A stretch of DNA of 64,000 nt, taken from the NCBI GenBank assembly GCA_002314445.1, contig DCFX01000057.1:62001-126000 (forward strand), in the 5' to 3' direction. Shown here one piece after another: positions 52,908 through 60,095 of the stretch (position 1 is its first letter; each line of letters begins with the position of its first letter). Position numbers and translations under genes: made by a program. The DNA is from Treponema sp. UBA1793. Lineage in GTDB: Bacteria > Spirochaetota > Spirochaetia > Treponematales > Treponemataceae. Under the pieces are notes generated by a model. That model was not told the DNA's origin. It was given only the letters and a program-made list of their open reading frames with translations, and searched no databases.

Positions 52908-54413
52908 CTATTTTTTTTCTTCCGGTATCTTTATCTGCCAGCAGTTATAATTGACGGACAGCGGCGTATCCGCCGAAAACAAAATTGACTGAGCTTCAGG
53001 CGGTGTATAAAACGTATTCGTAAATGCGTATCTGCCGCCGTCGATAAACACCTCAAGTGAACAAATATCAAGAATGCATCTCAGCTGCAGTATTCCGCTT
53101 GTATCCGGTTCAAACTTTATTGTCCGTACAGAAAGCACATCCCTGCAGTATCCGCAGTACGTTCTGTCAAATGTAAGCGTATGGGCGGAAAGGTCACATA
53201 CGAGCGATACGTAATGGCGTTCATCAGCTGCAAAATAAATTGTAAGAATTCCTTTTCCGGCAGCGTTTATGCAAAGTTCCAGATCAAGAAGTCTTCCGGT
53301 AATTCCCTGAACAGGCTGCCTGTCAGCATTCAGATTCTTATTTCCCGATACATGGTTTATTCTGTACTTTTTCAACTCGCGTACCGGCTGCTGATACAGC
53401 CTGTTTTTTTTGAATGAAAGTTCCCTTGGAATCGTCATCATGCCAGACCAGAGATATCCTTCCGGCGTACTGTATGATTCCCAGTTGTGCATCCATCCGG
53501 TCATTATCTGTCTGCCGTCAGGAGTTCCAGTCGTTTCCGGCGCGTAAAAATCGATTCCGTAATCGAGGACAGCTGCGCTCATACCGTTTTCCGGACGTTC
53601 ATCACGTATGAACGTGTGCGTATGTTCGTCAATACATCCCGACATATACACACTGTTATTTCCGTTGCAGAAATATCCTCTTCTGTCCGCATCCATTCCC
53701 TGCAGACAGAGGACTATAATATATTTTCCGCCGAGCCTGAATATATCGGGACATTCCCACATATGTCCTGTTTTTCCGCCGCTGCTGTCTAGTGTAGACA
53801 CATATGTCCATTTTATTAAATCTTCAGACGTAAACAATACAAGCGCACCGCATCCGTCAGCAGCACGGAGAACGGCCGCAATAAAATACCGGCCGTCTTC
53901 GTACCATATTTTCGGATCGCGGAAATCGCGTTCGTCGAACTTGAAGGGAACATTCTCCGCAGTAATAACGGGATTGCAGGAAAGCTTCGTATACACTTCT
54001 CCGTCTCCCACGGCGATGCACTGGTTCTGTACGGTGACTCCGTCTTTTTCAGTTACGCCTGTGTATGCAATAATGTGCTTTCCGTCAACTTCGACCGCAG
54101 TACCGGAAAAGCAGCCGCTGCAGTCGGCATCGGTATCAGGAGCCAGTACGACAGGTTCCCGTTTCCAGATAATAAAATCATCCGTTACCGTGTGGCCCCA
54201 GTACATCGGTCCCCAGTGTACGCCGTACGGATGATACTGAAAAAAAAGATGGCATTTATTTTCAAAAAAAGAAAAACCATTGGGATCATTTATCCAGCCG
54301 GCAGGAGATGCAAAATGAAACGCAGGACGCTGTGCTTTTAATTCTCTGTTTTCTGCAATCAGAGCAGTCGTTTCATCTTCTTTTTTTTGTGCATTTTCCA
54401 ACAGTGTGCTCAT
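52908..54413 (-). CDS. Glycoside hydrolase family 32 (sucrose/fructan hydrolase)
   Basis: 501 residues from ATG 54413 (AGGGAG six bases upstream; frame opens to 54434). Five-bladed propeller with nucleophile Asp in AGWINDPNGFSFFENKCHLF near residue 40, FRDPKIWYEDG (RDP) and HMWECPDIFRL (acid/base Glu in EC), then a beta-sandwich C-terminal domain (ILDICSLEVFIDGGRYAFTN). There is no signal peptide, so it acts on sucrose or sucrose-6-phosphate in the cytoplasm. No transporter or regulator gene is next to it. Confidence 0.93.
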   Translation of the reverse strand: MSTLLENAQKKEDETTALIAENRELKAQRPAFHFASPAGWINDPNGFSFFENKCHLFFQYHPYGVHWGPMYWGHTVTDDFIIWKREPVVLAPDTDADCSGCFSGTAVEVDGKHIIAYTGVTEKDGVTVQNQCIAVGDGEVYTKLSCNPVITAENVPFKFDERDFRDPKIWYEDGRYFIAAVLRAADGCGALVLFTSEDLIKWTYVSTLDSSGGKTGHMWECPDIFRLGGKYIIVLCLQGMDADRRGYFCNGNNSVYMSGCIDEHTHTFIRDERPENGMSAAVLDYGIDFYAPETTGTPDGRQIMTGWMHNWESYSTPEGYLWSGMMTIPRELSFKKNRLYQQPVRELKKYRINHVSGNKNLNADRQPVQGITGRLLDLELCINAAGKGILTIYFAADERHYVSLVCDLSAHTLTFDRTYCGYCRDVLSVRTIKFEPDTSGILQLRCILDICSLEVFIDGGRYAFTNTFYTPPEAQSILFSADTPLSVNYNCWQIKIPEEKK

Positions 54414-54502
54414 GCCTGCTCCCTTCATTTTCAAAGCACGGTAATCAATACGTGTCTGTTTGTCAAGTCATTCATTTTTTCTGATTTTTACAATGATTTC
54501 CA

Positions 54503-54531
54503 TTGCGTTTTTCTGCTATTCTTCGTATAAT
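54503..54531 (+). promoter_or_regulatory. Promoter of thioredoxin-like ferredoxin gene
   Basis: TTGCGT (54503-54508), 17-bp spacer, perfect TATAAT (54526-54531). The predicted start is about 13 bases before the ATG at 54551, which has GAGGTG as RBS. Confidence 0.75.
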
Positions 54532-54550
54532 CCACCGTAATGAGGTGCTT

Positions 54551-54802
54551 ATGAAAATCGAAGTTTGTGTCGGAAGCTCCTGCCATGTAAAAGGCGGCCA
54601 GGACATTCTGAACCTTCTGAAAAAATCAATAAAAGAAAGCGGCATTGAAAATAAAGTGACACTTGCAGGTACGACATGTCTCGGCCAGTGCAAATCGGCT
54701 GGTGTAAATATGCGCATTGACGGAAATGTTGTAACTGGCATAACAGAAGCCAACTTTAACGAGTTTTTTAAAGACAATGTTCTTACTCCGCTTGAAGCAT
54801 AA
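54551..54802 (+). CDS. Thioredoxin-like [2Fe-2S] ferredoxin (NuoE-like), plus-strand copy
   Basis: 83 residues from ATG 54551 (RBS GAGGTG); the frame opens to 54503 but the shorter start fits the fold. The four cluster cysteines are spaced as in the family: VCVGSSCHVKGG (C-x4-C) and TTCLGQCKSAGV (C-x3-C). It is a single-gene transcript with its own strong promoter, convergent with the hydrogenase operon and related to the two ferredoxins inside it. It probably carries electrons to or from the hydrogenases. Confidence 0.88.
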   Translation: MKIEVCVGSSCHVKGGQDILNLLKKSIKESGIENKVTLAGTTCLGQCKSAGVNMRIDGNVVTGITEANFNEFFKDNVLTPLEA

Positions 54803-54816
54803 TTACTTTATTTTGT

Positions 54817-54850
54817 AAAAAGGCAGATATGATTTCATATCTGCCTTTTT
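54817..54850. terminator. Bidirectional terminator between ferredoxin gene and hydrogenase operon
   Basis: A stem of up to 16 bp (54817-54832 with 54835-54850) built on AGGCAGATATGA, with A- and T-runs at its ends. It ends right at the hydrogenase stop codon. Confidence 0.9.
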
Positions 54851-56320
54851 TTATTTCTTTTCCTGCTGTTTTCCGTTCTTTACGTATTCGGCAAGGAGGG
54901 TGTTTGCAATCTTAGGATTGGTGATTACCAGTGGTCCACCGATACAGCCTCCCTCACATGCCATAACTTCTATAAGATTCGGACAGTCTGCCGGCTGAGG
55001 CATCTTTCCTGCGTTTATCATGCCGTACATTGCCAGTGTCTTCATTCCGGTTTTACTTAATCCGTTGATGACCCCTTCCTTCAGTATGCTTTTATCATGA
55101 AGCCTTACCTTTACAGCTTCTGAGACTCCTCCAGTCTTTGCAAATCCCCGGCCTGTTGCGGTCGGGATTGTTTTTCCCGGGGCGGGTTCATATGATGCGA
55201 CATCTATATTTTTTGCAATGAAAAGCGCGCCGATTTCCTCAATGGAAAGAATGTAATCGACAAGTTTATCGTCGAAACCTTCCCTGCGCTTGGCAAGGCA
55301 GGGACCTATAAATACCGTAATGCATTTCGGATTCTCTTTCTTTGCAATAGCGGCAGTATAATGCATGGGGCTGCGTGTTTCCGATACACACGGTTTAAGC
55401 GCAGGTACGTGAATCTGCACGGCACGGACATATGCGGAGCAGCAGGACGTCGTCATCATCTTGTCACCTCTGTGCATGCGTTCTTCAAATTCTGCGGCTT
55501 CCTTGTCAGCGCAGATATCTGCTCCTATTGCAACTTCAAGAACATCGTCGAATCCAGCTGCAAGAAGAGCGGCTTCCAGCTGTCCCGGGTTTGCCTTGAA
55601 CTGGGCTGCAATCGCAGGTGCATACAGTGCGACGACTTTCTGCTTTTTCTTCATAAGGCGCTGAATGACATCGACAAGCTGGCTTTTATCCATCATGGCA
55701 CCGAACGGACATTCGCTCATGCACCTGCCGCAGAAAATACATTTGTCGTAGTCTATACGTTCATGCCCTGTCTCATCTTTTGTTATTGCATCGACAGGAC
55801 ACGCTTCCTCGCAGGGAACCGGAATTTTTATAATCGAATGATACGGGCAGTTCTGCAGGCATAATCCGCAGTTGACACACTTCGTTTCGTCTATATGAGC
55901 ATGCCTGTCTACAGTAATCGCTTTTTTTGGACAGTTGATCATACAGGGTCGCGCAAAACAGCCCTGGCACGCGTTTGTCACCATATAATGGGAACGCACA
56001 CACGCATTACACGCATCGTGCAGAACGGTGAGCATGGGCCATGTCGGTTTTTTACGCTTAAGGGCTTCCTCCGCATATTCGGAAAGCGGCTTATCGTCAT
56101 CGTATTCTTCGACCGAACAGCCAAGCCTGGCAAGGACACGCATCCGCAGTATTTCACGGTCATGATATACGCAGCAGCGGAAAGGAGGTTTGTCTTTCGG
56201 AGCCATTTCCCGCGGGATGTAATGAACGCCTTTTACAAGATTTCCTGCAAGTTCAAGTTTTGCAATGCGTACAAGAATTTCGCGCTTTATGTTCGCAGAA
56301 TTGTTGTTCAGATTGAGCAT
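54851..56320 (-). CDS. [FeFe]-hydrogenase, group-B-like
   Basis: 489 residues. The N-terminal region includes a Cys-rich part (CNACVRSHYMVTNACQGCFA) and several 4Fe-4S binding sites (KCVNCGLCLQNCPYHSI, KCIFCGRCMSECPFGAM). The H-cluster domain follows, with L1 TTSCCSAYV (both Cys kept, usual Pro is Ser), L2 FIGPCLAKRREGF and L3 EVMACEGGCIGGP. All four [4Fe-4S]-subcluster cysteines are present. The Cys-rich N terminus is that of group B enzymes, whose physiological direction is not settled. Last gene of the operon, 5 bp after a ferredoxin gene. Confidence 0.9.
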   Translation of the reverse strand: MLNLNNNSANIKREILVRIAKLELAGNLVKGVHYIPREMAPKDKPPFRCCVYHDREILRMRVLARLGCSVEEYDDDKPLSEYAEEALKRKKPTWPMLTVLHDACNACVRSHYMVTNACQGCFARPCMINCPKKAITVDRHAHIDETKCVNCGLCLQNCPYHSIIKIPVPCEEACPVDAITKDETGHERIDYDKCIFCGRCMSECPFGAMMDKSQLVDVIQRLMKKKQKVVALYAPAIAAQFKANPGQLEAALLAAGFDDVLEVAIGADICADKEAAEFEERMHRGDKMMTTSCCSAYVRAVQIHVPALKPCVSETRSPMHYTAAIAKKENPKCITVFIGPCLAKRREGFDDKLVDYILSIEEIGALFIAKNIDVASYEPAPGKTIPTATGRGFAKTGGVSEAVKVRLHDKSILKEGVINGLSKTGMKTLAMYGMINAGKMPQPADCPNLIEVMACEGGCIGGPLVITNPKIANTLLAEYVKNGKQQEKK

Positions 56321-56325
56321 AGGGG

Positions 56326-56583
56326 CTATTTGCCCTCCACGAGCTCAGTAAGCCGGCTGATTATATCGGGAACATTTGCATGATGCATTACTTCATCACC
56401 GATTTTCACATACGGAGGCATACCGTTTTTATCACCTTTACATTCATTCATGCAGGTGCAGCCTGCAACATCGACTTTATTTTTGAGTTCATCAGGAAGT
56501 TTTTCTTTCAAAAGCATGAGATCTGATGCACCCATGACAAAACAGGCTGTTCCTGTACAGATAGTTACTTTAATCTTTTTCAT
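56326..56583 (-). CDS. Thioredoxin-like [2Fe-2S] ferredoxin, operon-internal copy
   Basis: 85 residues. Cluster motifs TICTGTACFVMGA (C-x4-C) and GCTCMNECKGDK (C-x3-C). Located between the phosphatase and the group-B-like hydrogenase, so it is the likely direct redox partner of the latter. The insert KGDKNGMPPYVKIG before the last strand distinguishes it from the other two copies. Confidence 0.9.
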   Translation of the reverse strand: MKKIKVTICTGTACFVMGASDLMLLKEKLPDELKNKVDVAGCTCMNECKGDKNGMPPYVKIGDEVMHHANVPDIISRLTELVEGK

Positions 56584-56617
56584 AAATCATTCCTTCCTAG
56601 CCTACTATATCATAAAA

Positions 56618-57850
56618 TTACATATATTGAATATGTACTTCTTTCAAATATTTTTCCTGCAGGAGTCCCGATATTTTCTTGACGATATTCCGCCTTATTT
56701 CAAGCCCTTCCGGCATGTTCGGATCCTGATGCGCCTCATTGATTCTTGTACCCACGACAAAGTAAATACGGTCGGAATTACGGAAAATGTCAACAAGCCG
56801 TGTGGCCGCATTGTCCCGCCCCAGCGGAGATGTCGTCCCTGACTCCAGAATATCTGCAACAGCTCCAAGTGTAATGATTCCCTCACACACGAGATCCGTC
56901 CCTTCCATGTCAGAATACGGCGGAATATCGGGGTCAAGGTTGTCCATATTCACAGTCACTTTTGTGCTTAGTTCACGGGCCATGATATTTGCAGTCGTTC
57001 CGCCGGCTATTACTTTTTTTCCGGCAAAACGTTTAAATAAGCCCGAAAGGGCTTCGTCGCTTTTTGGATTCAAAGGCGGGCCTGTAAGAATAAGCGTGTC
57101 GCGGGGATTGCGGAAATAGACTACGCCGCAGGATATATCGTCCTTAGGCAGGAAACTGTCGTGAATGCACGCTTCCTGTACAACGGAATGGGCAAGCTCT
57201 CGTGCGCTTATATCTAACTTATCCCGGATTCTGTCAAGAATATACGTATATGCATTTTCCACGCCCCATCCGAAGGGAAAGGCAGGTGTTCCCATCCCTG
57301 ACTGCGTAACGCCGTCGCTGAAAAAGATAAGCCTGTCTCCCGGTTTTGCAGCATACGTGGAATAGTGAAGAATGGCTTTTACTTTTGGTGCGGTATTTTT
57401 GTCTTTCCGCTCGAACTCCGTATCCTCTTTGACTGGATCAATTGCCGTGTTCTGCCTTACGAGCAGGTATGGAGGGTTATCATATTCGAGTATGTGCACG
57501 GTGGCGTCAGGTTCAATATCAACAGTGGTGAACGTTGCATAACTTATGCCGCGGTCTTTGCATACGGGCAGCGTGTTCATTATTATTTCCGCTGCGCGTT
57601 TTGCAGGGATGTCTGCAGCAATAAACTTTGTTGCCATAGTTGCAGTAAGCGTTGCAAGTACATCGGCCTTTATTCCTGAACCAAGTCCATCCGAAAGCGT
57701 TGTAATTGTGTGTCCGTCTGCCGGATTTTTTTCGGAGAGGAATACATCTCCCGGAGAATGCTGATTATATTTGCACATCTGAAAGTGATCCACTTCTATA
57801 AAAGTCTCCCCCGAACCGGTATCGGCCTGAATAGAATTGTCTGTATTCAT
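56618..57850 (-). CDS. SpoIIE-type PP2C protein phosphatase
   Basis: 410 residues. PP2C/SpoIIE metal motifs: TLSDGLGSGIKADV (~55), LIFFSDGVTQSGMGTP (~180) and DDISCGVVYF (~235). A C-terminal ~150-residue extension (KVIAGGTTANIMAREL, TDLVCEGIITLGAVADI) has no recognised family. It would dephosphorylate Ser/Thr proteins, such as anti-sigma antagonists; none is in the window. The start overlaps the sensory hydrogenase by 4 bp, linking its activity to hydrogen sensing. Confidence 0.9.
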   Translation of the reverse strand: MNTDNSIQADTGSGETFIEVDHFQMCKYNQHSPGDVFLSEKNPADGHTITTLSDGLGSGIKADVLATLTATMATKFIAADIPAKRAAEIIMNTLPVCKDRGISYATFTTVDIEPDATVHILEYDNPPYLLVRQNTAIDPVKEDTEFERKDKNTAPKVKAILHYSTYAAKPGDRLIFFSDGVTQSGMGTPAFPFGWGVENAYTYILDRIRDKLDISARELAHSVVQEACIHDSFLPKDDISCGVVYFRNPRDTLILTGPPLNPKSDEALSGLFKRFAGKKVIAGGTTANIMARELSTKVTVNMDNLDPDIPPYSDMEGTDLVCEGIITLGAVADILESGTTSPLGRDNAATRLVDIFRNSDRIYFVVGTRINEAHQDPNMPEGLEIRRNIVKKISGLLQEKYLKEVHIQYM

Positions 57851-59649
57851 TTTTTCTGGTCTCCGTTGTCATCGTCAAGTGAATACGACTCAATGATAGA
57901 GTTCAGCATAGATTCCGTTTCTGCCGCATTTTCTCCAAGCAGGAAAGCGATTTTCTGTACCGTTGCAAGATTTTTATCTATGACTTTCTGGGCCTGCGTA
58001 ATAGTACGGTCCTTCTGGTTTTTCGGTGCAGTCACATCTTCAATGACGCCGGCGGCAATTTCTTCTTTTTCAATAACGAATACTGTATAGTGCAGTATTT
58101 TTTTTGCCTCGTGGATTTCGCGTTCTACAACGTCGGGGCCGTTAGGCATGAGTACGGACTTAAACAGCTGAGCGCTCTTTGTTACCGCGGCAAGGTCAGC
58201 ACCTTCCAGTCCGGGCTTCACGTCGTACATATCGACAATATCCTGACCTATCAGCCTCGCAAAATTTTTGTTGCACTCTACAATCGTCATATTTTTGTCT
58301 ACAATGACGACTCCGCTTGGAATGGCGCGCACAAGCCCGTTTGCTTTTTTCTGTGCAAGCTTACGCATGTAGGAAACGCACATAGTTTTTTCTGCAACAC
58401 CGCTCAGCATGGCTACTGCGAAGTTGCGGCAAGTTTCGTAACCGCAGCCGTTGCAGTTTATTTCATCGGCTGTAGAATATTTTCCCATGGACCGCATCGC
58501 GTCGTTTATCTGAGCTTCAGTAAATTCTTTCTTTTCAACGGAATCGCCCGGCAGTGTTCCCTTCATTTCAGGAATAGAGCTGATTGTATTGTCGTCAAGC
58601 GTATTGTCGGCATCCTCTGCAAAATCGATTGTCTGCATCCTCCTCAGGGCCATTGCCGACGTCTGTTCTGTTCCCGGTCCGTTTACGCAGCCGCCGGTGC
58701 AGGACAGAAACTCAAGGAAAAGCGGCTCGCTGAGAGCTGCAACATTAAGTCCGTTAAGCGTATCACGTATGGCTTCAATACCGGATACTGCGATGGTACG
58801 CACATCTTTCAGCGGTTTGTATTTTTTGCATGCCGCAATCATACCGCCTTCCAGCGGAAAAAGTTCCGCTTTTGCCGCCCTTCGCGGTATGAAATCAGGT
58901 TTTTCCGATAGTGTTTTCTGCCCCTGCCACGGTACGAATACTCCGTTTTTGTCGATATGTCCGTCTGCCTGTACATTGACGATTCCCGCCTCGGTCATCA
59001 TTTCCCGCAGTTCCTTGAATGTAAGTGCGGCACTTATCTCGTCCCATACGTCGGCCTCCCGTTTTTTTGCGATGCACGGCCCGATAAATACAACTTCTAT
59101 ATTGTTTCCGTAGATTTTTCTCAGATATCGGGCATGTGCCAACAGAGGAGATGCACAGTCGGTAATGTACGATGCATAATCGCTCATATACCGCTTTATA
59201 AATTCGACGGCAGCAGGACATGCAGACGAAATAAACAATTTCTGATTATTTTCGGATATATTGCGCGACAGAGTCGAAGCGACTTCGTAAGAGACAAGGT
59301 CTGCTCCGAGCGCCGTTTCCGAAACTCCATAAAATCCGAGTGCCTTCAGTATGGAAATGAGCTGATTCGGCGTATATTCTGAAAATTCTGCCCGAAATGA
59401 CGGAGCAAGCGAAACTATGACTTTCTTTCCTGATTCAAGCAGTTTTGATACAAGTGGTGTATCATCCCTATACCGTTTTGCATGAGCCGGACAATTGATG
59501 ACACACCGCCCGCAGGCAATGCACAATTCGCTCATGACGGCAGCATGATTATTTTCTACGCGTATAGCCTTTACCGGGCAGCGTCGTATACATCGGTAAC
59601 AATCCTGACATTCGGTCGGAATTGTGTAAACAGGAGACTTTGTATTCAT
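57847..59649 (-). CDS. hydS: PAS-containing sensory-type [FeFe]-hydrogenase (HydS-like, group C)
   Basis: 600 residues. Domains in order: two 4Fe-4S motifs (CQDCYRCIRRCP, CIACGRCVINCP, ~14-60); the H-cluster domain with L1 ISSACPAAVEF, L2 GPCIAKKREADVW and L3 FLSCTGGCVNGPG; a C-x2-C-x4-C-x16-C Fe-S motif (NCNGCGYETC, ~400-425); and a PAS domain (~455-560, VVIVDKNMTIVECNKNFARL). The four subcluster cysteines are kept, but the proton-relay Cys of L1 is Ala, as known for sensory enzymes. It probably senses H2 or redox state and signals to the SpoIIE-type phosphatase. Confidence 0.88.
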   Translation of the reverse strand: MNTKSPVYTIPTECQDCYRCIRRCPVKAIRVENNHAAVMSELCIACGRCVINCPAHAKRYRDDTPLVSKLLESGKKVIVSLAPSFRAEFSEYTPNQLISILKALGFYGVSETALGADLVSYEVASTLSRNISENNQKLFISSACPAAVEFIKRYMSDYASYITDCASPLLAHARYLRKIYGNNIEVVFIGPCIAKKREADVWDEISAALTFKELREMMTEAGIVNVQADGHIDKNGVFVPWQGQKTLSEKPDFIPRRAAKAELFPLEGGMIAACKKYKPLKDVRTIAVSGIEAIRDTLNGLNVAALSEPLFLEFLSCTGGCVNGPGTEQTSAMALRRMQTIDFAEDADNTLDDNTISSIPEMKGTLPGDSVEKKEFTEAQINDAMRSMGKYSTADEINCNGCGYETCRNFAVAMLSGVAEKTMCVSYMRKLAQKKANGLVRAIPSGVVIVDKNMTIVECNKNFARLIGQDIVDMYDVKPGLEGADLAAVTKSAQLFKSVLMPNGPDVVEREIHEAKKILHYTVFVIEKEEIAAGVIEDVTAPKNQKDRTITQAQKVIDKNLATVQKIAFLLGENAAETESMLNSIIESYSLDDDNGDQKK

Positions 59650-59891
59650 TCTTTTAATCCTAAACCTTCTGCAAGAACCTGTTCAAGTGTTTCTGCAGAT
59701 ACTTTATTGTAAATTCTCCCGTTGATATCGATATTCGGGCCGTTTTTGCACAACCCCCTGCACAGACAACCCTGTACCTTTACTTTACCTTCAAGATGAT
59801 GTTCTTTTATAAACTGACGCACAAGTTCAGCATTCTGGGAATTACCTCTGCTGAAGCAGGAACTTCCCATGCACACGGTGATTGTATTCAT
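59646..59891 (-). CDS. Thioredoxin-like [2Fe-2S] ferredoxin, first gene of hydrogenase operon
   Basis: 81 residues. Cluster motifs TVCMGSSCFSRGN (C-x4-C) and GCLCRGLCKNGPN (C-x3-C). It overlaps hydS by 4 bp (ATGA). There is no Shine-Dalgarno; the promoter -10 ends six bases before ATG 59891, so its mRNA is probably leaderless. Likely electron partner of the sensory hydrogenase. Confidence 0.9.
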   Translation of the reverse strand: MNTITVCMGSSCFSRGNSQNAELVRQFIKEHHLEGKVKVQGCLCRGLCKNGPNIDINGRIYNKVSAETLEQVLAEGLGLKE

Positions 59892-59897
59892 ATCATC

Positions 59898-59925
59898 ATT
59901 TTACACGCTGGGGATAATAAGTCAA
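59898..59925 (-). promoter_or_regulatory. Promoter of the sensory hydrogenase operon
   Basis: Minus strand: TTGACT (59925-59920), 16-bp spacer, TAAAAT (59903-59898). Six bases separate it from the ATG, predicting a leaderless transcript. Confidence 0.75.
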
Positions 59926-59968
59926 ATAAAAAACACTTTACCCTATTCCCATAAATCCTGCAAAATCA

Positions 59969-59974
59969 TATAGT
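59969..59974 (+). promoter_or_regulatory. -10 box of the dehydrogenase-fumC-hdr operon
   Basis: TATAGT, predicting a transcript start near 59981, at the base of the structured leader. The -35 region is weak, which suggests an activated promoter. Confidence 0.5.
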
Positions 59975-59978
59975 ACTA

Positions 59979-60083
59979 ATTGGTGCCGTAGGCACGACAG
60001 GGTCAATTCTGTCCAGTACAGAATAAAATCCCAATAAGAGACTTGCATAAGCAAAGTGGCTGGAGTACGTAACACGTACAGGG
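59979..60083 (+). promoter_or_regulatory. Structured 5' leader upstream of the dehydrogenase gene
   Basis: The outer stem ATTGG (59979-59983) pairs with CCAAT (60031-60035). Within it is GTGCC-GTA-GGCAC (59983-59995) and two competing hairpins: GACAG (59996-60000)/CTGTC (60009-60013), and TTCTGT (60007-60012)/ACAGAA (60018-60023). A further hairpin GTACGT-AAC-ACGTAC (60065-60079) sits just before the RBS AGGGAG. The set looks like a cis-regulatory RNA; it matches no riboswitch class I can name. Confidence 0.45.
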
Positions 60084-60095
60084 AGAATTAAAAAC

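Noticed and set aside
58090..58911. 273-residue open frame on the plus strand
   Set aside because: It lies wholly antisense to the well-supported sensory hydrogenase gene, has no RBS and shows no domain; it is a mirror frame of that gene.
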